From the NCBI GenBank assembly GCA_900315015.1, contig OMXJ01000025.1, positions 1 through 49,568 of the forward strand: 49,568 nt of DNA, given 5' to 3'. Under the pieces are notes generated by a model that had not been told where the DNA came from, searched no databases, and saw nothing but the letters and a program-made list of their open reading frames with translations. The DNA comes from an uncultured Eubacteriales bacterium. Its GTDB lineage: Bacteria > Bacillota > Clostridia > Lachnospirales > Lachnospiraceae. Numbering within the stretch: position 1 is the stretch's first letter; each line of letters begins with the position of its first letter. The position numbers and the translations under genes are program-made. This document shows, in pieces, positions 6,930 to 17,100 of this stretch.

Positions 6930-9416
6930 GAATTGATATTTAAAAATTTTAAGCAAAAGAAAAGTGTTTTTTTACTTGAAGCAATGATGTTAACTGTTGT
7001 ATCTGTGATTGTTTTTTCTGTTTTACTTTTGTCTTTATCATCACGAAAAGAAAAAAGAGATGAGCTGAATGCATCAAGCAATTATCATGTTACCTATTTA
7101 GGTAAAGAAGCAACGCTTAAAAAAATAAAAGAAGGCTCCTATGGTGTAAAAAAAGTTGCTTTTTACAAGAATGTTTTTACTACTATACAAAATGGAAATG
7201 ATTTAATATCATCTGAAGTACGTTTTTATGAAAAGGCAGAGGATATAAGTTGTGATTATTTGATTAATGGGGAAATGCCGAGCAGTGGACAAGTGCTTTT
7301 ACCTGAGAGTTGTTTGTATAGTAAAGTAGGTATATGGAAAATAGGTGATGAGGTTTCTGTAACATTTGAAAATGGAAAAGTGCAGAATTATATTGTTTCT
7401 GGTTTTTATTCGTATAATACCACAGGTGTTAAGATGACAGAAGGGCCTGCAATAATTTTTGATGCGTTCGATGGAAGTGAAGGCGAAATGAACGCGGAAG
7501 TGCTGTTTGATAATGAATGGGATATAGTGAATAAAAGCAAAAAATTAGCTGAAGCATATGGTTTGAATTATTATATGGTAAATACAGAAAGAACATCTTT
7601 TTTTTATCAGGGCAGTAAAGGAAGAATCGATTTATTAATTGGTATAGTAGTTGCAATAATAATTATTATTTCGAGTTATACAATGATAAGAAGCTTCATT
7701 GCAATGCGTTCTGGTAAAATAAACAGGGAAAATGCAATACTGAGGTCTTTTGGAATAAAAAGAAGAACTATATATAAATTATCGGCTTTAGAAAGTATAT
7801 ATATGGCTGTTCCGACAGTCGTTTTGGGAGCGGTTATATCGGTATCATTTTATTTGGCTTCGGCCTCTATATCAGGGTTACCGATTGCTAAAAGTCTTAC
7901 ATTCGTAAAAGGAGGATTTATACCTAGCGTTATAATTACAATGGTTAGCGTTATTTTATTAACTATTATAGTAATGTTTGCAAACGCAAGAAATGACTTA
8001 AAAAAGGGTATTTCGGAGATTCTATTAACTGAACAGAAAGTTATAATTGGTACCAAGAAGAGAAATGGAAAAAAGCATAAGAATCCGGTTAAAGCGTATA
8101 TTATCACCTCTATAACCCGAAATGGCTGGAAGACATTATTGAGCATTTTACCATTTACAATAGGAATAATGTACATCATTATGTTATCGGCATCTAAGAA
8201 CGACATTGGAACAGTCTATGGAAATGCGAGAAGAGCAGTGCCGGTATATGATGCAAAGATTACATTAAAAGATGAATATGAGCAGGAAAATACAATAGAT
8301 GAACTAGTTACCTTTATTTCTTCTATAGAAGGAATTGAAAAAGTAAAAATTAATCATCAGTTAATAAACTATCAACCTAACATTGATGAGAATTTAAAAA
8401 TGGCGGATTTCGATAATTCATATTCTAAAAAGGATGGTGTGTATAGTGTACTAGCTCTAAAGGTTTATGATCAAGATGAAATTAAAGCTATTAAGGATGT
8501 ACTGACTGAAGGAACCACTGAAATAAAGGATTCGGGATGTATACTTGTAAATTATGCATATCCGCTTTTGGAAAATGGTACGCCTGATTATGAAAAGAAA
8601 GAGAAAGTTTCAGAACTTGATATAGGGGACTCAATTACTATAATTGATATAGCGGAAGTGAATAAGAAAGCTATTGATTTAAAAAGGGAAGGGAAATTTG
8701 GATTTGATTCTTATGCAGAATGTATAAAAAGTGTCAGCAGAAAACCGGAAGATGGAATTAAATTAGAAATAAAAGGAATTGCAAATTATTCTCTTTCTAA
8801 TGATGATAATTATGCACCAACAATAATAATATCAGATGAATATTATCGCAAACTATTAGGAGATGATAATTATCTTAACTATTGTGATTCTATTTATATT
8901 AAATTGAAAGATGATGTGAAACTATATGAGATAAATGAGAAACTTATAGAGAAGAAAGGGATAATTTCGGCTGAGTACCTTAATTTTGATAGGATGGCAA
9001 TGGAAGAAATGAGTGCTATGATGAGTTCGACATTGACACTATTTTCTGTGGCTATACTTGTTGGAATCATTACTTTGTTTAGCACAATTATGATGAACTG
9101 GGAACTCTCGCAGAAGGAATATGCCATTCTAAAGTCGGCTGGTGCGACAAACAGACGTGTTATTGAAATGATACTTACTGAAAAATCCATAATCTGTATG
9201 TCTTCTTTTGCAATTGGAGCTTTACTTGGATTATCTTTAGAAAAACTTATGATGAAAATACTTTCAGATGGAGTAAAAGTTCCGTTCAGTATTCCTTTAA
9301 TGGAACTTATAATAACATTTGTTTCTATGCTTACATTGACCTTGTTATTGACTCTTTTCCAATCGCGTGTTCTTAGAAAAATGAATCTTGCAGAAGTGCT
9401 TAAGGAATCGCGATAA
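6903..9416 (+). CDS. FtsX-type ABC transporter permease (copy 2)
   Basis: 837 residues, a full-length paralogue of the permease at 73-2616; by eye about half the residues agree. The first nine residues (MKSGITNCT) are identical. The domain plan is the same: TM near 22-47, external domain, three TM around 245-365, second half with a TM near 400, a large external domain to about 705, and three C-terminal TM. FtsX signatures AILRSFGI and AILKSAGA are present. Its partner ATPase lacks the H-loop, so this pump may work only by borrowing the ATPase of copy 1, whose C-terminal end is identical. It probably belongs to self-protection around the peptide module, which is inference. Confidence 0.85.
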   Translation: MKSGITNCTELIFKNFKQKKSVFLLEAMMLTVVSVIVFSVLLLSLSSRKEKRDELNASSNYHVTYLGKEATLKKIKEGSYGVKKVAFYKNVFTTIQNGNDLISSEVRFYEKAEDISCDYLINGEMPSSGQVLLPESCLYSKVGIWKIGDEVSVTFENGKVQNYIVSGFYSYNTTGVKMTEGPAIIFDAFDGSEGEMNAEVLFDNEWDIVNKSKKLAEAYGLNYYMVNTERTSFFYQGSKGRIDLLIGIVVAIIIIISSYTMIRSFIAMRSGKINRENAILRSFGIKRRTIYKLSALESIYMAVPTVVLGAVISVSFYLASASISGLPIAKSLTFVKGGFIPSVIITMVSVILLTIIVMFANARNDLKKGISEILLTEQKVIIGTKKRNGKKHKNPVKAYIITSITRNGWKTLLSILPFTIGIMYIIMLSASKNDIGTVYGNARRAVPVYDAKITLKDEYEQENTIDELVTFISSIEGIEKVKINHQLINYQPNIDENLKMADFDNSYSKKDGVYSVLALKVYDQDEIKAIKDVLTEGTTEIKDSGCILVNYAYPLLENGTPDYEKKEKVSELDIGDSITIIDIAEVNKKAIDLKREGKFGFDSYAECIKSVSRKPEDGIKLEIKGIANYSLSNDDNYAPTIIISDEYYRKLLGDDNYLNYCDSIYIKLKDDVKLYEINEKLIEKKGIISAEYLNFDRMAMEEMSAMMSSTLTLFSVAILVGIITLFSTIMMNWELSQKEYAILKSAGATNRRVIEMILTEKSIICMSSFAIGALLGLSLEKLMMKILSDGVKVPFSIPLMELIITFVSMLTLTLLLTLFQSRVLRKMNLAEVLKESR

Positions 9417-9442
9417 ACAACGTATGTTGCAGGTGGGATTTC

Positions 9443-9471
9443 TTGACATCTTTTTCCGTTTGTAGTAAAAT
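9443..9471 (+). promoter_or_regulatory. Sigma-A promoter of the c-di-GMP gene pair
   Basis: A perfect TTGACA (9443-9448), 17-bp spacer and TAAAAT (9466-9471), ending 68 bp before the start codon at 9540. Confidence 0.8.
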
Positions 9472-9539
9472 TATAATGAGTAAGTGTTTTATTGGATTGA
9501 AAGATCCTTATTCAAAATGATTTTTAGGGGTGACTCCAT

Positions 9540-11225
9540 ATGCATGAACTACTAGAACGTAAAAAAGGAATTCGCAGAAATATTTTGATTGTTGATGATG
9601 ACTATATTGCAAGAGAGATACTTATAAAGATGCTTGGGGATAGTTATGAAGTCAGCTGTGCGGAAAACGGTGTGAAAGCTCTTGATATTATAAAAAGGGA
9701 TAAACTAAAACTATCTCTCGTGATGCTTGATCTGAATATGCCGCAAATGGATGGATATAGTCTTTTGAAATTGCTTCGTAGTGACAATGAACTAAGGCGC
9801 ATCCCCGTTATCGTGCTTACCTCTGAAAAGGGAGCAGAGGTCGAGAGCCTGAAGATCGGTGCGGCGGATTTTATTACAAAGCCTTTTGATATGCCCGAGG
9901 TAATCTGTGCAAGAGTACGTCACTCTATCGAACTTGCAGAGGATAGTGTTATCATTCATGAAACAGAGCGCGACGAGCTGACAGGATTGTTTCGCAAGGA
10001 TTTTTTCTTTCAGTATGGCAAAAGGATTGATGAACTGAATAATTATATGCCAATGGACGCTGTTGTGGTCGATATAAATCGTTTTCATGTGGTGACTGAA
10101 TTGTATGGCAGAAGCTATGGCGACAGTGTACTGAAAATAGTTGGTGATTCACTTCATGAACTTGTCAGCAGGACAGGAGGCCTTGCCTGTCGCCGTGGAA
10201 ACAATCGTTTTTTTATCTATCTGCCGCATAGCGACGAACTAGAAATTAAACTGCCGCAGTATATCGATGATATAGATGCTCGTATAAACGACAATAATAT
10301 CAGTCTTCGTTACGGTGTGTATTGTGACGACGGAAGTGAAAAGAACATGGAACAACGCTTTGATTGTGCCGAACTTGCTTGTCGTAAGTTAAGAAACAGC
10401 TATGAGTCCTGTTTTGTTCTCTATAGTGATGAGCAGCATAGCAAAGAGTTGTTTTCAGAAAGGCTCATTAATGACATCGACAAGGCACTGTCTGAAAAGC
10501 AGTTCAAGGTTTATTATCAGCCGAAATATTCAATAAAGGGTGACAGACCGCAGCTTTCCAGCGCTGAGGCACTTATCAGATGGTTTCATCCTGAATACGG
10601 AATGATAAGCCCTGGGCAGTTTATCGCGCTATTTGAGGAGAACGGTCTGATTCAGAAACTTGACCGGTTTGTGTGGAATGAAGTGGCCACGCAGATAAAG
10701 CGATGGAAAGATATGTACGGGGTTGATATTCCTGTATCGGTAAATGTATCGAGAATAGATGTTTTCAATGCACACATTGCAGAGATTCTAGAGAATATCA
10801 CAAAACAAAACAATCTGGATAATACTAATCTTTTGCTTGAAATTACAGAATCTGCCTATACCGATGATTCTGCCCAGATTATCGAAACAGTAAATAAACT
10901 TCGTGGACTTGGATTTAGGATAGAGATGGACGATTTTGGTAGCGGATATTCTTCACTGAATATGCTGCTCTCTCTACCGATAGATGCTTTGAAGCTGGAT
11001 ATGACATTTATTAAAAAAATCTGCGAAAATCCCAAAAGTGCCAGGCTTGTGGGTATCATGATCGATATTGCAAGGCTTCTTGAAGTTCCTGTTATTGCAG
11101 AGGGTGTTGAAACAAAGGAACAAATGGAAATACTCAAAAAGTTGGGTTGTGATATTATACAGGGGTACTTTTTTTCAAAACCTCTTCCGCCGGAGGAGTT
11201 TGAAGCGCTAATAGAAAAGAACTGA
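9540..11225 (+). CDS. Response regulator with degenerate GGDEF and EAL domains (c-di-GMP phosphodiesterase)
   Basis: 561 residues. A REC domain (about 14-130) has the acidic pocket DDD, the phospho-acceptor in VMLDLNMPQMDG and the conserved Lys in TKPFD. A GGDEF-like domain (about 145-295) has the active-site motif replaced by RRGNNRF, so it should not make c-di-GMP. The EAL domain (about 310-555) keeps SAEALIRW, the Glu of EITES, DDFGSGYSS, the Lys of KLDMTF and the Glu of IAEGVET, so it should hydrolyse c-di-GMP. REC phosphorylation presumably controls this. An HPt protein gene follows after 12 bp, and no histidine kinase is adjacent, so an orphan hybrid kinase elsewhere is implied. Confidence 0.92.
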   Translation: MHELLERKKGIRRNILIVDDDYIAREILIKMLGDSYEVSCAENGVKALDIIKRDKLKLSLVMLDLNMPQMDGYSLLKLLRSDNELRRIPVIVLTSEKGAEVESLKIGAADFITKPFDMPEVICARVRHSIELAEDSVIIHETERDELTGLFRKDFFFQYGKRIDELNNYMPMDAVVVDINRFHVVTELYGRSYGDSVLKIVGDSLHELVSRTGGLACRRGNNRFFIYLPHSDELEIKLPQYIDDIDARINDNNISLRYGVYCDDGSEKNMEQRFDCAELACRKLRNSYESCFVLYSDEQHSKELFSERLINDIDKALSEKQFKVYYQPKYSIKGDRPQLSSAEALIRWFHPEYGMISPGQFIALFEENGLIQKLDRFVWNEVATQIKRWKDMYGVDIPVSVNVSRIDVFNAHIAEILENITKQNNLDNTNLLLEITESAYTDDSAQIIETVNKLRGLGFRIEMDDFGSGYSSLNMLLSLPIDALKLDMTFIKKICENPKSARLVGIMIDIARLLEVPVIAEGVETKEQMEILKKLGCDIIQGYFFSKPLPPEEFEALIEKN

Positions 11226-11237
11226 GGGAGACAGGTT

Positions 11238-11573
11238 ATGCTTACAATCGAAAAACTAAGAGCTTATGGGGCTGATGTGGACGAGGGACTTGCTCGCTGT
11301 ATGAATATGGAAGATTTTTATATCGGGCTTGTAAGAAAGGCACTTGCTGACAATAAACTTCCTTTACTTGAAAAGCAGATAGGAGAAGGTGATTTTGATG
11401 CGGCATTTGAAACGGCTCATTCGTTGAAAGGCATGTACGCTAATCTGTCGCTTTCACCATTAACAAAGCCGGTCACTGAGATAACAGATCTGCTTCGAAG
11501 CAAAGCTGAGGCTGATTACTCATTGCTTATGGAAGAAGCAAAAAAACAGTTTGATATCCTTTGTAACCTATAG
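11238..11573 (+). CDS. HPt (histidine phosphotransfer) domain protein
   Basis: 111 residues, almost entirely one four-helix HPt domain. The phospho-acceptor histidine is in AHSLKGMYANLSL (about residue 63), with the conserved Lys-Gly after it. It would pass phosphate between a hybrid kinase and a response regulator; the REC-EAL protein encoded 12 bp upstream is the obvious partner. GAGGGAGA provides the ribosome binding site. Confidence 0.88.
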   Translation: MLTIEKLRAYGADVDEGLARCMNMEDFYIGLVRKALADNKLPLLEKQIGEGDFDAAFETAHSLKGMYANLSLSPLTKPVTEITDLLRSKAEADYSLLMEEAKKQFDILCNL

Positions 11574-11717
11574 AATCACGCAGTTGTCAGTATATTCGGA
11601 TGTGATGAAAAACTGATTATTTATCACTGATAGAGTTATTTTTTTGAGGAAAACTTTACGTCAAATGTCATTAGATAGCGTTTATATTTATTTAATATTT
11701 GGTTTCGTCCTTTACTC

Positions 11718-11746
11718 TTGACATAAAAAAATTCCTTTGATAAAAT
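11718..11746 (+). promoter_or_regulatory. Sigma-A promoter of the secreted transglutaminase-like gene
   Basis: A perfect TTGACA (11718-11723), 17-bp spacer and TAAAAT (11741-11746), ending 50 bp before the start codon at 11797. I see nothing else convincing in 11574-11717. Confidence 0.8.
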
Positions 11747-11796
11747 TTTTATAAGGGAGTTTGTTCCTATATTATGTTAAAGAAAAGGAGGCAAAC

Positions 11797-12714
11797 ATGA
11801 AGAAAAAAATAATAAGTATTTTAATGGCAGCTCTTCTTGTAGCTGCAGGGCCTCTTTCGCAGGTAAAGGCTTCCGGGGTATCATCACTTGATTTGCAGGC
11901 TTTTGAGAGCGTAAAAACAAATGAAGCGATTAAGGTAAATGTAATAAGGAATGCTTCAAAAGCATCGGAATCTACGCCGACAACCATTACTGATAATAAG
12001 AATGGTACTATTACAGTTGGGTATGATAATACAGAAGCAGCGAAGGTAGTTGTTCAGGTTGTAAGGATCGGATCAGATGTAAAATATAATTACTATTTAT
12101 CAGAAGGTGCTGTAAAAGAAGTTATTCCATTGACCGATGGAAATGGTGATTATGTTATTTATGTATGTAAGAATATAGTTGGAACCAAGTATTCTGTAGT
12201 GGCAAATTCTACAGTGACGCTCGATCTTGAAAATGAAGCGGATGTCTATAAGATTGCCAATATCATTGTAGATTATACTACGACAAATAAGGCTATTAAA
12301 AAAGCTGATTCTCTATGCAAAAAGCTTAAGACAGATACTTCAAAGATCACCAAGATCTATAAGTATGTAGTGCAGAATTACGCATATGATTATGGCAAGG
12401 TTTCAGCTGTTAAGGAAACTGTAGGTTATATTCCTAGCATTGTGCAGACCTTTAAGGTCAAGATGGGAATCTGCTACGACATTGCCTCCCTTTATGCAGC
12501 AATGTGCAGAAGCCAGGGCATTCCGGCAAAGGTAGTTACAGGCTATTGTAAAACTGTAGATGGGCTTCATGCCTGGAATGAAGTTTACGACCAGACAAAG
12601 GAAAAGTGGTATATTATAGACTGTACCGCAGACATTGCCTATTATGCAGCCAAGAAGTCCGTTTCGATGAAAAAATCCTCAAAGGTATATTATGCGGAGG
12701 AATACTATCATTAA
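11797..12714 (+). CDS. Secreted transglutaminase-like cysteine protease/amidase
   Basis: 305 residues starting at the ATG after AAAGGAGG (11784-11791); a longer in-frame ORF lacks a binding site and would spoil the signal peptide. The signal peptide MKKKIISILMAALLVAAG...VKA is followed by a beta-rich segment (about 25-145) and a C-terminal transglutaminase-like domain. The latter shows the Cys of GICYDIASLYAAMCR, the His of GLHAWNEVY and the Asp of YIIDCTAD, the expected triad. Such proteins are extracellular hydrolases or cross-linkers acting on cell-wall or protein substrates; the substrate is unknown. A single-gene unit, with its own promoter and a terminator after it. Confidence 0.85.
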   Translation: MKKKIISILMAALLVAAGPLSQVKASGVSSLDLQAFESVKTNEAIKVNVIRNASKASESTPTTITDNKNGTITVGYDNTEAAKVVVQVVRIGSDVKYNYYLSEGAVKEVIPLTDGNGDYVIYVCKNIVGTKYSVVANSTVTLDLENEADVYKIANIIVDYTTTNKAIKKADSLCKKLKTDTSKITKIYKYVVQNYAYDYGKVSAVKETVGYIPSIVQTFKVKMGICYDIASLYAAMCRSQGIPAKVVTGYCKTVDGLHAWNEVYDQTKEKWYIIDCTADIAYYAAKKSVSMKKSSKVYYAEEYYH

Positions 12715-12750
12715 GATGGTTTTCTAAAAAAATTAAAATTTTAATAATTT

Positions 12751-12798
12751 AAGGGCGAAGGTCCCTCTAAAGTATGTTTAGAGATCTTCAGCCCTTTT
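12751..12798 (+). terminator. Imperfect hairpin terminator
   Basis: AAGGGC/GCCCTT, GAAG/CTTC and an inner CTCTAAA/TTTAGAG stem around a GTATG loop, ending in TTTT. It ends the transglutaminase-like gene. Confidence 0.7.
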
Positions 12799-12803
12799 AT
12801 TTA

Positions 12804-12936
12804 TGGAAAATGGCACAGTGTTGTGCTTCGAAAAGAGCAAATTTTTGGCATTTCATAGAAAAGGGCACATATTTTGCGCTTCGAAAAGAGCACATTTTTG
12901 ACATTTCATAGAAAAGGGCACATATTTTGTATTTCG
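12804..12936 (+). repeat. 2.5 tandem copies of a 53-bp unit
   Basis: Units at 12804-12856 and 12857-12909 and a half unit at 12910-12936. The core words GAAAAGRGCA and ATTTT recur within each unit, so there is a shorter sub-repeat of about 25-28 bp. The array ends 1 bp before the -35 box of the mraY-like gene. Confidence 0.85.
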
Positions 12937-12937
12937 A

Positions 12938-12966
12938 TTGACAAATGATGAAAATGTGACTAAAAT
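12938..12966 (+). promoter_or_regulatory. Sigma-A promoter of the mraY-like gene
   Basis: A perfect TTGACA (12938-12943), 17-bp spacer and TAAAAT (12961-12966), 42 bp before the start codon. Confidence 0.8.
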
Positions 12967-13008
12967 AGAGCTGTGTATGCTTAAAATTATCTTGGGGGAG
13001 ATGAGGAA

Positions 13009-14112
13009 ATGATAGGAAACCTAATAATAGGTGCGGATTATGCTATCATAGCGATATATTATATGTTGCTATTTTTAGCTGGCTTCTTTTTAACTCTGTA
13101 CCTAACAGATAAATTAAAGAACGTGCTGCCGCACGATCAGGGAAAAAAGATAGTAAAGCCTGATGGAACCGTTGAAGAGGTTCAGGGCGGCGCAGAATCA
13201 AGAGGGAAAACGAGAGGTACTGGAATAATATTTATCCTGGTATTTGCGTGCATTTATCTTGTATTTATGCCGGGAGTGAATGTGGAAACTGCAATATATA
13301 CATTTGTACTAATTGGTACAATGCTTTCAGGTTATCTTGATGATGCAGCAAAAGTTCCATGGAGCGAGCTTAAAAAAGGAATTCTCGACTTTGTACTAGC
13401 AGCGATATGCGCTGTAAATTATGCTTATCATAATGGCACAGAAGTGTATCTTCTGTTTATGAAGACAAAAATCGAGATGCCGGTTTGGCTTTTTATTCCT
13501 TTAGCAATACTTTTTATTTTTGCAGCCATTAATGTTGTAAATTGTACTGATGGAGTAGACGGCCTTTGCGCATCGCTTTCCATAATATCGATAGTATCCT
13601 ACATTGCAGTATTTACAATGATCGATATCGAATTGATTCGTTCTATCAGTGATATTACTTATGTGTGTCTGCTTATGCTTGCATGTATCATAGGTTATCT
13701 TTGGTACAATGCGTATCCAAGTCAGGCACTCATGGGAGATGCAGGCTCTAGACCAATAGGAGTTTTTCTTGCGATTCTAGCTCTGCAGAGCGGATATATT
13801 CTTTTATTTATTCCGTTATGTTTTGTATTCATTATCGATGGAGGTCTTGGTCTCTTTAAGATTACTGTCAGAAGAGTATTTAAAATCAAGAATTTCCTGG
13901 ATTCGATAAGAACGCCTGTTCATGATGATGTAAGAAAGTATTCTGAAAAGAATATAGCAAAGCTCGAAAAGAAGAATGGTGGTCCGATAAAGATACCGGA
14001 AAGAGATAAGAATAAAAACTGGTCGGATCCTCAGATAGTAACCCGCTTTGCCATGATACAGCTGATTATATCAGCATGCACTTTGTTTGCTACATGGGGA
14101 AACCTTCCGTAA
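13009..14112 (+). CDS. mraY: Phospho-N-acetylmuramoyl-pentapeptide-transferase-like membrane protein
   Basis: A 367-residue polytopic protein of the MraY/WecA family, which transfers phospho-MurNAc-pentapeptide (or another UDP-sugar) to undecaprenyl phosphate. Visible motifs are the Asp pair GYLDDAAK, NCTDGVDGL and the phosphate-binding NAYPSQALMGDAGSRP. The MraY-specific TPxHHHFE loop is present only as RTPVHDDVRK. That, plus a location outside a cell-wall gene cluster, makes this a divergent MraY. A WecA/TagO-like role is possible, but the TPVH remnant favours MraY. It has its own promoter, and purL follows 79 bp later. Confidence 0.78.
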   Translation: MIGNLIIGADYAIIAIYYMLLFLAGFFLTLYLTDKLKNVLPHDQGKKIVKPDGTVEEVQGGAESRGKTRGTGIIFILVFACIYLVFMPGVNVETAIYTFVLIGTMLSGYLDDAAKVPWSELKKGILDFVLAAICAVNYAYHNGTEVYLLFMKTKIEMPVWLFIPLAILFIFAAINVVNCTDGVDGLCASLSIISIVSYIAVFTMIDIELIRSISDITYVCLLMLACIIGYLWYNAYPSQALMGDAGSRPIGVFLAILALQSGYILLFIPLCFVFIIDGGLGLFKITVRRVFKIKNFLDSIRTPVHDDVRKYSEKNIAKLEKKNGGPIKIPERDKNKNWSDPQIVTRFAMIQLIISACTLFATWGNLP

Positions 14113-14191
14113 AGCAATAATAAAAAGTGCGACAATTAATTATAGTAAAATACTCTATAATATTAAAATATAGATATTACAAGGAGGAAAT

Positions 14192-17100
14192 ATGGCAGTC
14201 AGAAGATTGTATGTAGAAAAGAAGTCAGGATTTAATGTCCGCAGTAAGGAACTTCTTGCAGAAATCAAGAATTATCTTGGTTTAAAGAACATCAAAGAGG
14301 TACGTGAGCTTATCCGCTACGATGTAGAAAATGTATCAGATGAGACATTTGATAAGTCAAAGTTCACTATCTTTGCAGAGGCACCAATTGATAATCTCTA
14401 CGAGGAGAATATCCCGGAGTTAAATGGTGGAAAGGCATTCTCTATCGAATACCTTCCGGGTCAGTTTGACCAGAGGGCAGATTCAGCAGAGCAGTGCGTT
14501 AAGCTTCTCAATGAAAAGGAGGAGCCTGTAATTAGATGTGCTACTACATATATCATTAATGGTGACAACGTATCTGATGAGGATATCGAAAAGATAAAGA
14601 ATAATGTAATCAATCCAGTAGATTCAAGAGTTGCAGCAGAGGAAAAGCCAGAGACACTTGTTGACAATTTTGAGTCTCCAGCAGATGTAAAGATCATGGA
14701 AGGCTTTATTTCAGAGTCTGATGACAAGCTTAAGGAGCTCTATGGCTCACTTTCACTTGCCATGACCTTCAAGGATTTCTTATTCATAAGAGATTATTTC
14801 AAGAATGAAGAAAAGCGTGATCCATCAATTACAGAAATCAGAATGCTTGATACTTATTGGTCAGATCACTGCCGTCATACCACCTTCCTTACAGAGCTTA
14901 CTGATGTTAAGTTCGGAGAGGGCGAATATAAAAAGGCAATCGAAGATACTTATAATGAATATAAGGCAGATTTTGCAGAGCTCTATAAGGACAGAAACGA
15001 TAAGTATACCAGCCTTATGGACGTTGCAACAATCGCAGTTAAGGCTCTTAGAAAGCAGGGAAAGCTTCAGGATATGGAAATATCTGATGAAATCAATGCC
15101 TGCTCAATTATTGTGCCTGTAGAAACTAATGGAAAGACAGAGGAATGGCTTGTATTCTTCAAGAATGAGACTCATAACCATCCTACAGAAATCGAGCCTT
15201 TCGGCGGTGCTGCTACATGTCTTGGCGGTGCTATAAGAGATCCTCTTTCAGGCCGTGGATATGTATATCAGGCAATGAGAGTTACAGGTGCAGCAGATCC
15301 TACAAAGCATATCAAGGATACAATGGAAGGTAAGCTTCCACAGCGTAAGCTCGTTACAGGTGCAGCTAATGGTTATTCTTCTTATGGAAATCAGATCGGT
15401 CTTGCAACAGGCGTAGTTTCAGAAATCTATCATCCTGATTATGCTGCAAAGAGAATGGAAATCGGTGCAGTTATGGGTGCTGCTCCTAGAAAGAATGTTA
15501 AGAGAGAAAATTCAGATCCAGGTGATATCATTATCCTTATGGGCGGAAGAACCGGTAGAGATGGCTGCGGCGGAGCTACAGGTTCATCTAAGGCTCATAC
15601 AACAGAGTCCATCCATGTCTGCGGTGCAGAGGTTCAGAAGGGTAATCCTCCTACAGAGAGAAAACTTCAGAGATTATTCAGAAGACCAGAGGTTACAAGT
15701 CTTATTAAGAAGTGTAATGACTTCGGTGCCGGCGGTGTTTCAGTTGCCATCGGTGAGCTTGCAGATGGACTTATCGTAAATCTTGATAAGGTTCCAAAGA
15801 AGTATGCAGGTCTTGATGGAACAGAGCTTGCTATTTCAGAGTCACAGGAGAGAATGGCAATCGTTGTAGATAAGAAAGACGTTGATGCAATGCTTGCCTA
15901 TGCAAGAGAGGAAAATCTTGAGGCTACTGTAGTAGCAGAGGTTACTGAGGAACCAAGACTTGTTCTTAAGTGGAGAGGTAAGGATGTTGTAAATATTTCA
16001 AGAGCCTTCCTTAATACAAACGGTGCTCATCAGGAAACTACAGCATTTGTTGAAATCCCGGATGCAAATGCAGATTATATGAAAAACGGCGCTCCTTACG
16101 AGGCAGTTTCAGTGAGAAGTGAGAAGAAGGCTGTTTACCGCGGTGCACTTGAGGCTTCAGGCGTTGACGAGGCTAAGGCACTTGAGGTTGCAGAAAGTTT
16201 TGCAAAGGAAGAAACAGCAAAGAGACAGGCTCTTGCTGCTGATTATGTTGATTCAATAAAGGAAAAGGCAGGTTCTGTAAAGGATACAGAAGCTGTTGAA
16301 AAGGCTATCGTTGAGAATGCTGAAAAGGCACTTGCAGATGCAGTTAAGGGTATTTCTGCTGATGCTGTAAAGATTGCTGAAGAGGCAGAGGATGCTGCAT
16401 TTGGTAAGGAAGGTTCATTTAGAAATAAGCTTCTTGCTGCTGCTTCTGATCTTAATGGATGTAGCCAGAAGGGACTTGTTGAGCGTTTCGACTCTTCAAT
16501 CGGTGCTTCAACAGTTCTTATGCCATATGGTGGTAAGTATCAGATGACTCCTATTCAGACAATGGTAGCTAAGCTTCCAATGTCATATGAGCAGGAGAGT
16601 GGAAATAAGTCAGAGACAGTTACAATGATGAGCTATGGTTTTGATCCGTTCCTTTCAAGCTGGAGCCCATATCATGGTTCACAGTACGCTGTAATTGAAT
16701 CTGTTGCAAAGATCATTGCAGCTGGTGGTGAGCTTTCAAAGATCTACTTCACCTTCCAGGAATATTTCAGAAGAATGGATTCAGATCCTAAGCATTGGGG
16801 CGAGCCTCTTGCAGCACTTCTTGGTGCATACAAGGCTCAGAAGAGACTTGGTCTTGCTTCAATCGGTGGTAAGGACAGTATGTCAGGAACCTTCAATGAC
16901 ATCCATGTTCCATCAACCCTTACTTCATTTGCAGTAGACATTGCAGATGCAAAGGATGTTATTTCACCAGAATTCAAGAAGGCAGGAAATGTTGTAGTTC
17001 GTTTCTTGATGCCAAGAGATGAGTATAATTGTCCGGATTATGCTCCTACAATGAAGCTTTATAATCTTATTACTAAGGAAATCAGAAAGGGCAATATCGT

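Noticed and set aside
12804-12936. CRISPR array
   Set aside because: The units are contiguous tandem repeats without unique spacers, and no cas genes are near. No CRISPR-like array was seen elsewhere in the window.
14113-14191. Purine-type riboswitch or PurR box before purL
   Set aside because: The 79-bp gap is too short for an aptamer and shows no recognisable motif; only a TATAAT without a good -35 box.
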